NCBI RefSeq assembly: GCF_016827595.1
Contig: NZ_JAECMS010000003.1
Span: 294,352 to 358,351, forward strand
Reading direction: 5' to 3'
Length of the DNA stretch: 64,000 nucleotides
Source of the DNA: Luteirhabdus pelagi
Lineage (GTDB): Bacteria > Bacteroidota > Bacteroidia > Flavobacteriales > Flavobacteriaceae
The position numbers and the translations under genes are program-made. Positions 25,817 through 34,084 of the stretch are shown here, one piece after another. The notes beneath the pieces were generated by a model. The model made no database searches. It was not told where the DNA came from and saw only the letters and a list, made by a program, of their open reading frames with translations. The first letter of the stretch is position 1; each line of letters starts with the position of its first letter.

Positions 25817-27229
25817 TTAGTCTGCTGGAGGTAGTTCCAAGGCGAATTGCCCGTTAGTAATCTCAAACTGCAAGGAATCTTCATTTTCAGGTTGGTCGGC
25901 AGTAAAGCTGAAATTCCCTTCGATAATGTCGGTACTTGAGTTATAGTTCGAAATTGAAAAACTTCCAGGATTCGAATAATATTCTATTGGTTCTTCTTCA
26001 GTAGTGTCAGGAATATAAGTAGCAAATACATCCATTTCTTCTACATAACCAATACTCATAATGTATTCTCCTTCTTCTAACTGGCGATTATAGGTTAGAA
26101 TGATGCGCTGGTCTTCGAAATCGGCCGAAACTATGGTATAAATATTACCGCCAAAAGGTATCTCATCAAAACTGATGGCCGTAGTTTCGAAAGGTATTCC
26201 GTCTACACTTCCCCTAATGGACGGAGAAGCCGTAGCTTCATAGGAAACAGCGAAGCTACCTTCGGTAACTTCTACAACAGCGGGATCTTCCTCAAGCGGA
26301 TCGGTGCCCGTAAAGGAGAAAGTACCTACAATGCGACCGGTAAGGGTTCCAAACTCTGTAATGGTGATTGTTCCAGGATTCGAAGTAAGATTGGTACCGC
26401 CTTGTCCGTCGTTATAAATTCCGATAAGCTGAGTACCGTCGGATAGCTGTACCATGTCGAAAGTACCAATTCCTAAACCTTCTGGAATATCGATACGAAG
26501 TAGTTCTCCGGCATCCGTCTGCGCTTCAATCTTTATAATAGGTTTCATGCCCACTTCATATAAGGTAGTGGTTAGTGTCGTTTCTACAAATTCTTCACCA
26601 TCGACATTTGCAAAGAAAACATCTGTTGGATTTTGATCATCATCATCGTCATCGTCGTTATCATCTTCAATGGTGTATGGAATTTTCAAAAAGGCTCCTT
26701 GCGTCACCGTTATCGTTTCAAGGATAGGGTTTCCGGCACCATCTTCCAATGGGTTTCCATCGTCATCAGTGGCTTGGCGAACACCTTCAAAAGTAAAATT
26801 ACCTGATATTGTTTGAGGGTCTTCGATTATCTCAGTTAGATTCATTTGACCAAAACCGCCTAATACCCCTTCCGAAACATAAGGATTCGTACTTTCTGGA
26901 CTTTCGAAATACCGAGCCCTATTTTGAGTGCTAGGATTCGCAGTAAGATTGAACGTTGAAATAGAAGCGTCTTCAACACGAATTTGTATTGAAGCACCTG
27001 TATTCGGATTAATACCCGTTATGGTCAGCACATTAGAAGTGGTTAATACTGCGGATGCATTTGCCGCTGCAAAAGATTGATCGTTGATAGCGGCAACAAA
27101 CTGCCCTTCCTCAAGATCAATTTCTTCATTCTGAGGAAAGTCACCTTCTAACGTTTCCGTATCGCAAGCAGTAAAGAAAAGAATAGCAAAAGCTGATAAA
27201 ATGTAACTAATGGGTCGAAGTAATCTCAT
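25817..27229 (-). CDS. Lipoprotein with three DUF6252-like repeats
   Basis: 470 residues from ATG 27229 (MRLLRPISY). The frame is open to 27271, but the -7 element at 27259-27266 argues for 27229. Lipobox FFTAC, then three repeats of about 130 residues, each with a G-NFTF or G-FSFT strand followed by a closing strand (VTQGAF, VTEGSF, ITNGQF). Between the first and second repeat is an acidic run of Asp residues (DDNDDDDDDD). Resembles DUF6252-type lipoproteins of Bacteroidota. Surface lipoprotein of unknown function. Confidence 0.75.
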   Translation of the reverse strand: MRLLRPISYILSAFAILFFTACDTETLEGDFPQNEEIDLEEGQFVAAINDQSFAAANASAVLTTSNVLTITGINPNTGASIQIRVEDASISTFNLTANPSTQNRARYFESPESTNPYVSEGVLGGFGQMNLTEIIEDPQTISGNFTFEGVRQATDDDGNPLEDGAGNPILETITVTQGAFLKIPYTIEDDNDDDDDDDQNPTDVFFANVDGEEFVETTLTTTLYEVGMKPIIKIEAQTDAGELLRIDIPEGLGIGTFDMVQLSDGTQLIGIYNDGQGGTNLTSNPGTITITEFGTLTGRIVGTFSFTGTDPLEEDPAVVEVTEGSFAVSYEATASPSIRGSVDGIPFETTAISFDEIPFGGNIYTIVSADFEDQRIILTYNRQLEEGEYIMSIGYVEEMDVFATYIPDTTEEEPIEYYSNPGSFSISNYNSSTDIIEGNFSFTADQPENEDSLQFEITNGQFALELPPAD

Positions 27230-27258
27230 AAGTAAGTGGTTTGCATAGGTAATAACCG

Positions 27259-27266
27259 CAAACATA
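27259..27266 (-). promoter_or_regulatory. -7 promoter element of the triple-repeat lipoprotein gene
   Basis: The minus strand reads TATGTTTG, a perfect TAnnTTTG, 29 nt before the ATG at 27229. Confidence 0.45.
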
Positions 27267-27278
27267 ATCAAAAATTGT

Positions 27279-28598
27279 TTAGAATTCCTTTTTTCTTGGC
27301 ACTCGGAATAAAAGGAACACCCCTATTCCGAAAAATAACACGAGAAACAGTACCGAATTTCGCATGCTTCCAGTAATATGATCAATAAATCCGTACAATA
27401 ACATTCCAATCACGATACCAATTTTTTCGGCGACATCGTAAAAGCTAAAATAGGAGGTTGTATCTTCTGTTTCAGGTAAGAATTTGGAATAAGTCGATCT
27501 AGAAAGCGACTGAATACCTCCCATAACCAGCCCGACGAATCCGGCAGTAATATAAAACTGAATTGGAGCCGATATAAAATACGCAACCACACAAATTCCT
27601 ACCCAAACAAGATTTATGAATATCAATACGGGGATGTTCCCAAATCTAGCAGAGGCTCTAGAGGTGAGTGTTGCACCTACTACGGCTACTAACTGGATGA
27701 TAAGAATGCTAATAATAAGTCCCATCGTTTTTTCATCGGCCCCACCCCATCCTATTTCTTGTTCACCAAAATAGGTAGCCACTAGCATTACCGTTTGAAC
27801 TGCCATACTGTAGACGAAAAATGCAGCTAGATAGCGTTTTAATTTGATATTCTCAGATAACGAACGATACACACCTCTTAATTCCCGAAACCCATTGAAT
27901 AAGATCCTACGGCTCATTTTTTTACCTCCCGTTGTTCCCTTGGGAAGGAAATAAAAGGCATATTGTGCGAAACCAATCCACCAAACCCCGACGGTAATAA
28001 AGGATATTTGCATAGCCTTCATGCTTCCTTCTCCTCCTTCAGACAAACCGAACCAAGAAGGCTTCATCACCATAGCAAGATTAAAGACCAGTAATAAAAC
28101 ACTCCCTATATATCCCAATGAGTACCCCTTGGCGCTTATTCGATCTTGTTGTTCTGGGAAGGCAATATCAGGTAAATATGAGTTATAGTATACCAAACTT
28201 CCCCAAAAGCCAATTAGGGCTAAAAAATACAGTAACAAACTAATATAAATATGTTCTAAGCTAAAAAAGTAAAGTCCGATACATGATAAGGCCCCTAAAT
28301 AACAGAAGAACTTCATAAAAATCTTCTTGTTTCCAATATAGTCAGCAACCCCCGATAATAAGGGTGATATTATAGATACGACTAAGAAGGCAGCTGCAGT
28401 AGTGTAACTAATAAGAGGCGTACTCCGAATTTCACCTCCTAGAAAAACAACCGTCTCGGTTTCAGCAATCTCGAATAATGCTCCGTAGAAGATCGGAAAC
28501 ACGGCAGAAGCGATTACTAGGCTGTAAACGGAGTTGGCCCAATCGTAAAAGGCCCAAGCATTCAATAATTTTGAACTCCCTTTGGGAAGTGGTTTCAT
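27279..28598 (-). CDS. UMF1-type MFS transporter
   Basis: 439 residues with about 12 membrane segments. The N-terminus NAWAFYDWANSVYSLVIASA is the signature of the UMF1 (Atg22-like) family of the major facilitator superfamily; GNKKIFMKFF lies in the first cytoplasmic loop. Substrate unknown; the eukaryotic relative Atg22 exports amino acids from vacuoles. The ATG follows directly after the U-tract of the terminator of the M48 gene, so its leader is unusual. Confidence 0.9.
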   Translation of the reverse strand: MKPLPKGSSKLLNAWAFYDWANSVYSLVIASAVFPIFYGALFEIAETETVVFLGGEIRSTPLISYTTAAAFLVVSIISPLLSGVADYIGNKKIFMKFFCYLGALSCIGLYFFSLEHIYISLLLYFLALIGFWGSLVYYNSYLPDIAFPEQQDRISAKGYSLGYIGSVLLLVFNLAMVMKPSWFGLSEGGEGSMKAMQISFITVGVWWIGFAQYAFYFLPKGTTGGKKMSRRILFNGFRELRGVYRSLSENIKLKRYLAAFFVYSMAVQTVMLVATYFGEQEIGWGGADEKTMGLIISILIIQLVAVVGATLTSRASARFGNIPVLIFINLVWVGICVVAYFISAPIQFYITAGFVGLVMGGIQSLSRSTYSKFLPETEDTTSYFSFYDVAEKIGIVIGMLLYGFIDHITGSMRNSVLFLVLFFGIGVFLLFRVPRKKEF

Positions 28599-28626
28599 AA
28601 AAAAAACACCGATTGATTAGTCGGTG
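28599..28626 (-). terminator. Terminator of the M48 gene, abutting the transporter start codon
   Basis: CACCGA (28607-28612) / TCGGTG (28621-28626) with an 8-nt loop; on the minus strand followed by U6-8 (complement of 28599-28606), immediately before the ATG at 28598. Confidence 0.7.
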
Positions 28627-28670
28627 CCAATGTACTAAAATTATCTAGGGTATAGCTTTATCGAGGATTA

Positions 28671-29489
28671 CTATTTCTTAAAGGAAGTAACGCCATACTT
28701 ACGAGCTTCAGCTTTTGCCTCTGCTGCCCAATTTTGGAGATTGTTTATCCTTGTTTGATTTGAAGGGTGCGTACTTAAGAATTCCGGTGGTGCTCCTCCG
28801 CCTTGCTGACTCATACGTTGCCATACCTGTACGGCTGCAACCGGATCGTATCCTGCAATTGCCATTAATGTCAATCCAATACGGTCAGCCTCCGTTTCGT
28901 GCTTTCTACTGAAAGGCAGCATTACGCCAACGTTTGAGCCTAATCCATAAGCAGTGTTGAAAATTTGTTGATTTTCAGGACTGTCAGCCAGGGCAATATT
29001 TCCAGCTACAGCTCCTAATTGTTGTAGCTGAGTTGCACTTATTCGTTGCTGTCCGTGATTTGCCAATGCGTGGGCAACCTCATGCCCCATAACCGCCGCC
29101 ACGCCTGCTTCATCTTGAACAATAGGCATAATTCCTGTGTAAAAAACTATTTTACCGCCAGGCATACACCAAGCATTTACGGCCTCATCCTGAACTAAAT
29201 TATATTCCCACTCATAATTTTTCAAATACCCTGCATATCCATTCGAAGTAAGATATCGTTCAGAAGCCGTGGCGATTTTTTGACCAACATTTTTAATTAA
29301 TCTACTTTCAGAGGTGCCTGTTACCACCTGATTTTCTTGTAAAAATTGATCATATTGTTGGTAAGCCATCGGCAAGATTTGTGAATTCGGCACCAACGCC
29401 AATGTTTTTTTACCCGTAAAAGGGTTTGTACTGCACGCAATAGCAAAAGCTGCAATTGCTACTATAGAAAGTGTTTTTTTAAATTTCAT
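28671..29489 (-). CDS. M48 family metallopeptidase, lipoprotein
   Basis: 272 residues. Signal peptide with lipobox FAIAC, then STNPFTGKKT as in BepA/LoiP-type peptidases. Zinc motif GHEVAHALANH near 136, and the third ligand in HETEADRIG near 197. These membrane-anchored proteases help outer-membrane protein quality control. It has no tetratricopeptide repeats, so it is LoiP/YcaL-like rather than BepA. Canonical active site, so likely active. Confidence 0.92.
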   Translation of the reverse strand: MKFKKTLSIVAIAAFAIACSTNPFTGKKTLALVPNSQILPMAYQQYDQFLQENQVVTGTSESRLIKNVGQKIATASERYLTSNGYAGYLKNYEWEYNLVQDEAVNAWCMPGGKIVFYTGIMPIVQDEAGVAAVMGHEVAHALANHGQQRISATQLQQLGAVAGNIALADSPENQQIFNTAYGLGSNVGVMLPFSRKHETEADRIGLTLMAIAGYDPVAAVQVWQRMSQQGGGAPPEFLSTHPSNQTRINNLQNWAAEAKAEARKYGVTSFKK

Positions 29490-29604
29490 GGTTCGTAATT
29501 TTCACGTTTTCATTTTAAAAGTAAGGATATATACCGACATTTATCATAAAAAATTTTTAAAGTTGGAACGGGATTTGATACTTCCCTACTAAAACCACAA
29601 ACCC

Positions 29605-30105
29605 ATGAAACAATTACTTTTATTTTTAGCACTTTCTACGACTTTTTTCTTTTCTTCCTGTGAAGGCGATCCTGGACCTCCCGGACCCCCCGGAGCTGAT
29701 TTTTTAGGACAAGTTATTGAAGTAACGGTCGATTTTAATCAAGCCAATAACTATTCACAATTCATTAATTTCAACGATTTTGGTGTTGAAGTTTTTGAAA
29801 GTGATGTAGTATTAGTGTATTTACTGGAAGGGGTTGACGGTGATGTAGATATTTGGAGTCAATTGCCGCAAACATATTTTGTAGAGCAAGGAACATTACT
29901 CTACACTTTTGATCATACCTTCTTTGATACCAAAATTTTCTTGGATGCAAATTTTCCTCTGAATACGTTAGGAAGTACTTTCACAAACGACCAAACTTTT
30001 AGGATAGCGGTTGTTCCAGCTGAATTTGCGGATGCAAATCTTACAATGGAACAACTACTCAATCTCGATGTGAATATGATTGAAACCCCAAATATCGAAC
30101 AATAA
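29605..30105 (+). CDS. Lipoprotein with short collagen-like segment
   Basis: 166 residues. Signal peptide, lipobox FFFSSC, then EGDPGPPGPPGAD, a short Gly-x-y collagen-like stretch of three or four triplets, followed by a beta-rich domain. Proteins of this design are frequent in Flavobacteriaceae; function unknown. The stop overlaps the ATG of the exported msrB (TAATG), so the two are coupled. Confidence 0.82.
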   Translation: MKQLLLFLALSTTFFFSSCEGDPGPPGPPGADFLGQVIEVTVDFNQANNYSQFINFNDFGVEVFESDVVLVYLLEGVDGDVDIWSQLPQTYFVEQGTLLYTFDHTFFDTKIFLDANFPLNTLGSTFTNDQTFRIAVVPAEFADANLTMEQLLNLDVNMIETPNIEQ

Positions 30106-30599
30106 TGAAATATGTAAGTCTTTTGGTAATTGCCGTTCTGCTTATTAGCTGTAACGGGAAAGCCCAAGATCAAAAGAAGGAATCGTTTGAAGTAACCAAA
30201 ACGGAAGCGGAGTGGAAAGCCGAACTAACCGATATGGAATACCAAGTGCTTCGTGAAGAAGCAACGGAACGACCTTTTTCTAGTCCCTTAAATAAAGTGT
30301 ACGAACCTGGCACATTTGTCTGTGCTGGATGTGGTACACCTGTATTCAAAAGCGAACATAAATTTGATAGCGGAACCGGATGGCCGAGTTTCGATCGTGA
30401 GATCGAGGGGAACGTAGCATTTTCTACCGATAAAAAATTGGGATACACCCGAACAGAAGAGCATTGTGCGACTTGTGGTGGACACTTGGGACATGTATTC
30501 AATGATGGGCCTAGGGATACCACAGGAAAGCGGCATTGCATAAACGGTGTAGCATTAGATTTTATACCAAAGGGACAAAAAGAACCTATCGATGAGTAA
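30105..30599 (+). CDS. msrB: Peptide-methionine (R)-S-oxide reductase, exported lipoprotein form
   Basis: 164 residues. Signal peptide with lipobox LLISC. MsrB domain: zinc cysteines in CAGC and CATC, GTGWPSF, GHVFNDGP and the catalytic cysteine in RHCINGVAL. It reduces the R-epimer of methionine sulfoxide in proteins. As a lipoprotein it would repair envelope proteins and needs an envelope thiol donor not seen here. Coupled upstream to the collagen-like lipoprotein and overlapping the second msrB by 8 nt. Confidence 0.95.
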   Translation: MKYVSLLVIAVLLISCNGKAQDQKKESFEVTKTEAEWKAELTDMEYQVLREEATERPFSSPLNKVYEPGTFVCAGCGTPVFKSEHKFDSGTGWPSFDREIEGNVAFSTDKKLGYTRTEEHCATCGGHLGHVFNDGPRDTTGKRHCINGVALDFIPKGQKEPIDE

Positions 30600-30987
30600 C
30601 TATGAAGTAACAAAATCGCCTAGCGAATGGCGCGAACAACTTGGAGAGGAGCGCTATCGTATTCTTCGTGAAAAGGGTACAGAAAGACCATTTACTGGAA
30701 AGTATAATATGCATTTTCAGGATGGCCAATATGTCTGTGGCGCCTGTCACCAACCCTTGTTTGAGAGCAACAGTAAATTCGACAGCGGTTGTGGCTGGCC
30801 TTCATTCGACGAAGCCATTGAAGGTGCCGTAGAATACGAAAAAGACCGATCCCTGGGTATGATTCGCACTGAAATTCTGTGCGCTAATTGCGGTAGTCAC
30901 CTAGGGCATGTCTTCAATGATGGGCCTACGGAAACCGGGCAACGGTATTGCGTGAACTCACTCTCGGTAGATTTCGAGGAAGAGTAA
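30592..30987 (+). CDS. msrB: Peptide-methionine (R)-S-oxide reductase, cytosolic form
   Basis: 131 residues, no signal peptide. Zinc cysteines in CGAC and CANC, GCGWPSF, GHVFNDGP and the catalytic cysteine in RYCVNSLSV. It duplicates the activity of the preceding gene in the cytosol. Overlap of 8 nt with the exported copy indicates one transcript producing repair enzymes for two compartments. Confidence 0.95.
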   Translation: MSNYEVTKSPSEWREQLGEERYRILREKGTERPFTGKYNMHFQDGQYVCGACHQPLFESNSKFDSGCGWPSFDEAIEGAVEYEKDRSLGMIRTEILCANCGSHLGHVFNDGPTETGQRYCVNSLSVDFEEE

Positions 30988-31047
30988 GAACGCAATAAGC
31001 TTTACGTTCTACCAAATACACTATATAATTGATTTATAAGTGAAGGT

Positions 31048-31098
31048 TGTAGCCCGCCCGACCTCATTCGGACAGGTACGTTCAGGCGGAGTTGTAGT
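31048..31098. repeat. GC-rich inverted repeat beside a heptamer island
   Basis: CCGCC (31054-31058) and GGCGG (31085-31089) enclose ACCT (31061-31064) and AGGT (31074-31077); TGTAG/TTGTAG flank both sides. It stands out as GC-rich in an AT-rich gap. Not followed by a T-run. It is immediately upstream of the repeat island at 31123. Confidence 0.45.
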
Positions 31099-31122
31099 TT
31101 AAAAGAGATTGTAATTATTATT

Positions 31123-31265
31123 TTGTCCAAATTCTGGATTCTGAATTCTTCATTCCTAATTCTGAATTCTCTACTCCTTTACGCGTTAAGATTCGCGAAT
31201 CACCGCTCACGGTTCACAGTTCACGAATCACTGTACACGGATCACCATTCACCCTTACCATTCAC
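31123..31265. repeat. Degenerate heptamer repeat island between msrB and lpdA
   Basis: Reads as degenerate ATTCTGGATTCTGAATTCTT, ATTCCTAATTCTGAATTC units followed by CACCGCTCACGGTTCACAG, TTCACGAATCAC and ACCATTCACCC-type units with a 7-nt beat. It shares TTCACGG/TTCACAG words with the islands at 16.7, 21.4 and 58.4 kb. The rest of the 349-nt gap holds a weak hairpin (AGAACG 30987-30992 / CGTTCT 31005-31010) after msrB and the lpdA promoter. Confidence 0.7.
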
Positions 31266-31297
31266 ATTTTTTCTTGGCACGTTCGCCTATCATTTCG

Positions 31298-31305
31298 TAC
31301 CTTCG
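31298..31305 (+). promoter_or_regulatory. -7-like element of lpdA
   Basis: TACCTTCG differs from TAnnTTTG at one position; CTTGG lies 21 nt upstream as a possible -33 box. The start codon is 31 nt downstream. Confidence 0.35.
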
Positions 31306-31336
31306 TTGCCCTGATATAACGACTTAAACTGAAACG

Positions 31337-32713
31337 ATGAGTAAATACGATGTAATTGTCTTAGGAAGTGGCCCAGGTGGCTACGTTACAGCTATTCGCG
31401 CCTCCCAATTAGGATTTAAAACCGCTGTGGTTGAAAAGGAAAGCTTAGGTGGTGTTTGTTTGAATTGGGGATGTATCCCTACCAAAGCTTTGTTGAAAAG
31501 CGCCCAAGTATTCGAATATCTTAACCATGCTGAAGACTATGGCCTAACGGTAAAAGAAGCTGGAAAGGACTTCGGAAAAGTGATTAAAAGAAGTCGCGAT
31601 GTGGCCAACGGTATGAGTAAAGGCGTTCAGTTTTTAATGAAGAAGAATAAAATCGACGTTATTGAAGGCTTCGGGAAACTAAAGCCTGGTAAGAAAGTAG
31701 ATGTCGATGGTACCGAATACAGTGCCCACCATATTATAATCGCTACTGGAGCACGCTCCCGCGAACTTCCAAACTTGAAACAAGACGGAAAAAAGGTGAT
31801 TGGGTATCGTGAAGCAATGACCTTAGATAAGCAACCAAAGAAAATGATAGTTGTAGGAAGCGGTGCTATAGGCGTTGAATTTGCTCATTTCTATAATGCT
31901 ATGGGAACGGAAGTAACGATAGTCGAATTTCTTCCCAACTTAGTTCCTTTGGAAGATGAAGATGTTTCTAAGCAATTTGAAAAATCGTTCAAAAAAGCGG
32001 GTATAAAAGTCATGACCAATTCTTCTGTTGAAAAGGTAGACACTTCAGGAAGTGGCGTAAAAGCAACGGTAAAAACCAAAAAAGGCGAAGAAACCCTTGA
32101 AGCCGATATCGTATTGTCCGCTGTAGGAATTACCGCGAATCTTGAAAACATCGGATTAGAGGATGTTGGCATTGCAACCGATAAAGGAAAAATCATGGTG
32201 AATGATTGGTATCAAACCAATATCCCAGGGTATTATGCAATTGGCGATTGTGTTCCTGGGCAAGCGTTGGCACACGTGGCATCAGCTGAGGGTATTACCT
32301 GTGTCGAAAAAATTGCAGGCATGCACGTGGAAGCAATGGACTACGGAAACATTCCAGGTTGTACGTATGCTTCACCAGAGATTGCCAGCGTAGGTATGAC
32401 CGAAAAGCAGGCGAAGGAAGCAGGATATGAATTAAAAATTGGTAAATTTCCATTCTCTGCCAGTGGAAAGGCAAGTGCTGCAGGAACTAAAGACGGTTTT
32501 GTAAAGGTGATTTTTGATGCCAAATATGGTGAATGGCTAGGTTGCCATATGATTGGCGCCGGTGTTACCGATATGATTGCCGAAGCGGTGTTAGGACGTA
32601 AGTTGGAAACGACCGGTCATGAAGTATTAAAGGCTGTACATCCACATCCAACGATGAGTGAAGCGGTAATGGAGGCCACCGCCGATGCTTACGATGAAGT
32701 AATACATTTATAA
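31337..32713 (+). CDS. lpdA: Dihydrolipoyl dehydrogenase
   Basis: 458 residues. FAD motif LGSGPGGYVTAIRA at 9-22, redox disulfide GGVCLNWGCIPTKAL near 38-52, NAD motif VVGSGAIGVEFA near 174, and the C-terminal active-site His in HPHPTMSEAV. It is the E3 component reoxidising lipoamide in 2-oxoacid dehydrogenase complexes and glycine cleavage. It stands alone here, not next to E1 or E2 genes. Confidence 0.96.
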   Translation: MSKYDVIVLGSGPGGYVTAIRASQLGFKTAVVEKESLGGVCLNWGCIPTKALLKSAQVFEYLNHAEDYGLTVKEAGKDFGKVIKRSRDVANGMSKGVQFLMKKNKIDVIEGFGKLKPGKKVDVDGTEYSAHHIIIATGARSRELPNLKQDGKKVIGYREAMTLDKQPKKMIVVGSGAIGVEFAHFYNAMGTEVTIVEFLPNLVPLEDEDVSKQFEKSFKKAGIKVMTNSSVEKVDTSGSGVKATVKTKKGEETLEADIVLSAVGITANLENIGLEDVGIATDKGKIMVNDWYQTNIPGYYAIGDCVPGQALAHVASAEGITCVEKIAGMHVEAMDYGNIPGCTYASPEIASVGMTEKQAKEAGYELKIGKFPFSASGKASAAGTKDGFVKVIFDAKYGEWLGCHMIGAGVTDMIAEAVLGRKLETTGHEVLKAVHPHPTMSEAVMEATADAYDEVIHL

Positions 32714-32740
32714 TATTACGGTACGGTAACAAAACTTAAG

Positions 32741-32767
32741 AACGCCTCTTTAAAAGGGGCGTTTTTT
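32741..32767 (+). terminator. Terminator of lpdA
   Basis: A 10-bp stem AACGCCTCTT (32741-32750) / AAGGGGCGTT (32754-32763) including one G-U pair, loop of 3 nt, followed by T4-5. Confidence 0.85.
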
Positions 32768-33185
32768 ATTGGGATAAAAAGCTTTCAATTGCTAGCTCAT
32801 AGCTTTGTAGGCCAAAACCTATGATGATTCCCCTAGCATTAGGAGAAATGAAGGAAACATGTCGAAACTCTTCACGAGCGTAAACGTTCGAAATATGCAC
32901 TTCGACTACGGGTGTTTCAATCGCTTTTACGGCATCGCCTATTCCTACCGAAGTGTGCGTATAGGCTGCTGCATTTAAGATTATACCATCATACTCGTAG
33001 CCTACTTCTTGAATTTTATCGATTAATTCACCTTCTATATTCGATTGGAATTGGGAAAGCTCGACTTCCTTATATTTAAATTGAAGTTTACTAAACAATT
33101 CCGAAAACGACTGATCTCCATAGATGTCGTTTTCACGCTTACCCAAAAGGTTTAGGTTTGGCCCGTTGATGATGATGATTTTCAT
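32766..33185 (-). CDS. aroQ: 3-dehydroquinate dehydratase, type II
   Basis: 139 residues. INGPNLNLLGKREND near 4-18 with the catalytic Tyr in the DIYG that follows, LNAAAYTHTSVGI near 75, and EVHISNVYAREEFRH near 94. It removes water from 3-dehydroquinate in the shikimate pathway. Convergent with lpdA. xerD lies about 2.2 kb away on the other side of three barrel genes. Confidence 0.95.
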   Translation of the reverse strand: MKIIIINGPNLNLLGKRENDIYGDQSFSELFSKLQFKYKEVELSQFQSNIEGELIDKIQEVGYEYDGIILNAAAYTHTSVGIGDAVKAIETPVVEVHISNVYAREEFRHVSFISPNARGIIIGFGLQSYELAIESFLSQ

Positions 33186-33201
33186 ATTTTAAAAATACAA
33201 A

Positions 33202-33230
33202 TAAAAAAAACGGAAGGCAGTAGCCTTCCG
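33202..33230 (-). terminator. Terminator-type hairpin upstream of aroQ, downstream of barrel gene 1
   Basis: CGGAAGGC (33211-33218) / GCCTTCCG (33223-33230), 4-nt loop, with U-run on the minus strand from A8 at 33203-33210. It ends the gene at 33256. Confidence 0.88.
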
Positions 33231-33255
33231 TTTTCTATTCAGAAAAATAAACTTC

Positions 33256-33885
33256 TTAGAAAGAATATCCTACAGAAACTTGAATAACATTATTTTGGTT
33301 TTTGAAATCATCAGATCCTTCAAAGTCATTGATATTAGATAATCCTAATACATAACGTGCTTGGAAAAACACACCGTTATTTAAACGGTAACCAGCACCA
33401 GCACCAACTCCAAGATCCAATCCTGAATAGAAATCAGATACATCCGCATCTTCCGAATCAGATTCTCCCTCAGCACTATATTCTATCTCAGCATTTGCTG
33501 ATACTAAAAATCCTATTTGCGGACCTGCCTGAAGGCTAAATCCCTCTGCAACATAAAACTTAGCTAAAATAGGAATATTGATATAGTCCAGTTTCAGTTT
33601 TTCTTCTACATCCGCGGTTACTCCGAAGCCAAAATCCTCGGTATATTCACTTTTAGCTCCCTGTGATGAGTATAAAAGTTCAGGTTGAACAGAAAACTTC
33701 TCAGAGATAGGAATTTCAACAAGCCCACCAACATGGAAGCTCGTACGCCCATCTACGCCATCGGTTCCATCTCCACCAATCGATGCAAAGTTAACACCAG
33801 CTTTAGCTCCCAATCGAACTTCTTGAGCGGTCATCGTAGTTAATCCAAAAACAGCAACGGCTGCGAAAAGTACTAGTTTTTTCAT
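33256..33885 (-). CDS. Outer-membrane beta-barrel (porin-like) protein 1
   Basis: 209 residues from ATG 33885 (MKKLVLFAAV). The frame is open to 33915 but that start lies inside the -7 element at 33913-33920. Signal peptide ending TMTAQ, then EVRLGAKAGVNFASIGG, alternating strands and a C-terminal aromatic residue (QVSVGYSF), as in PorT/OmpX-like 'outer membrane protein beta-barrel domain' proteins. Paralogous in design to the genes at 34768 and 37410 (GVKAGVNFATI, LLYSQQGA shared). Role unknown. Confidence 0.88.
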   Translation of the reverse strand: MKKLVLFAAVAVFGLTTMTAQEVRLGAKAGVNFASIGGDGTDGVDGRTSFHVGGLVEIPISEKFSVQPELLYSSQGAKSEYTEDFGFGVTADVEEKLKLDYINIPILAKFYVAEGFSLQAGPQIGFLVSANAEIEYSAEGESDSEDADVSDFYSGLDLGVGAGAGYRLNNGVFFQARYVLGLSNINDFEGSDDFKNQNNVIQVSVGYSF

Positions 33886-33912
33886 AATTGAATTGTTTAA
33901 AATTAGTTGTGT

Positions 33913-33920
33913 CAAAACTA
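33913..33920 (-). promoter_or_regulatory. -7 promoter element of barrel gene 1
   Basis: The minus strand reads TAGTTTTG, a perfect TAnnTTTG, 27 nt before the ATG at 33885. Confidence 0.45.
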
Positions 33921-34039
33921 GTAAAAAAAATTATAGAAAATTAAACCTTTGTAAAACCGACCTTAAATTAACGATCAAACCACTGAATAACAGTTTATTA
34001 TGTTTTAATTATTTTTATTATTTAAAACAGTTATAAACG

Positions 34040-34062
34040 AAAAAAGCGGTGATACTCACCGC
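34040..34062 (-). terminator. Terminator of barrel gene 2
   Basis: GCGGTGA (34046-34052) / TCACCGC (34056-34062), 3-nt loop, with A6 at 34040-34045 giving a U-run on the minus strand and T4 on the plus side. Confidence 0.85.
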
Positions 34063-34084
34063 TTTTCCCATTACCCAATGTTAT

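Noticed and set aside
31123..31314. Open frame MSKFWILNSSFLILNS
   Set aside because: Translation of the degenerate repeat island and the lpdA promoter region.
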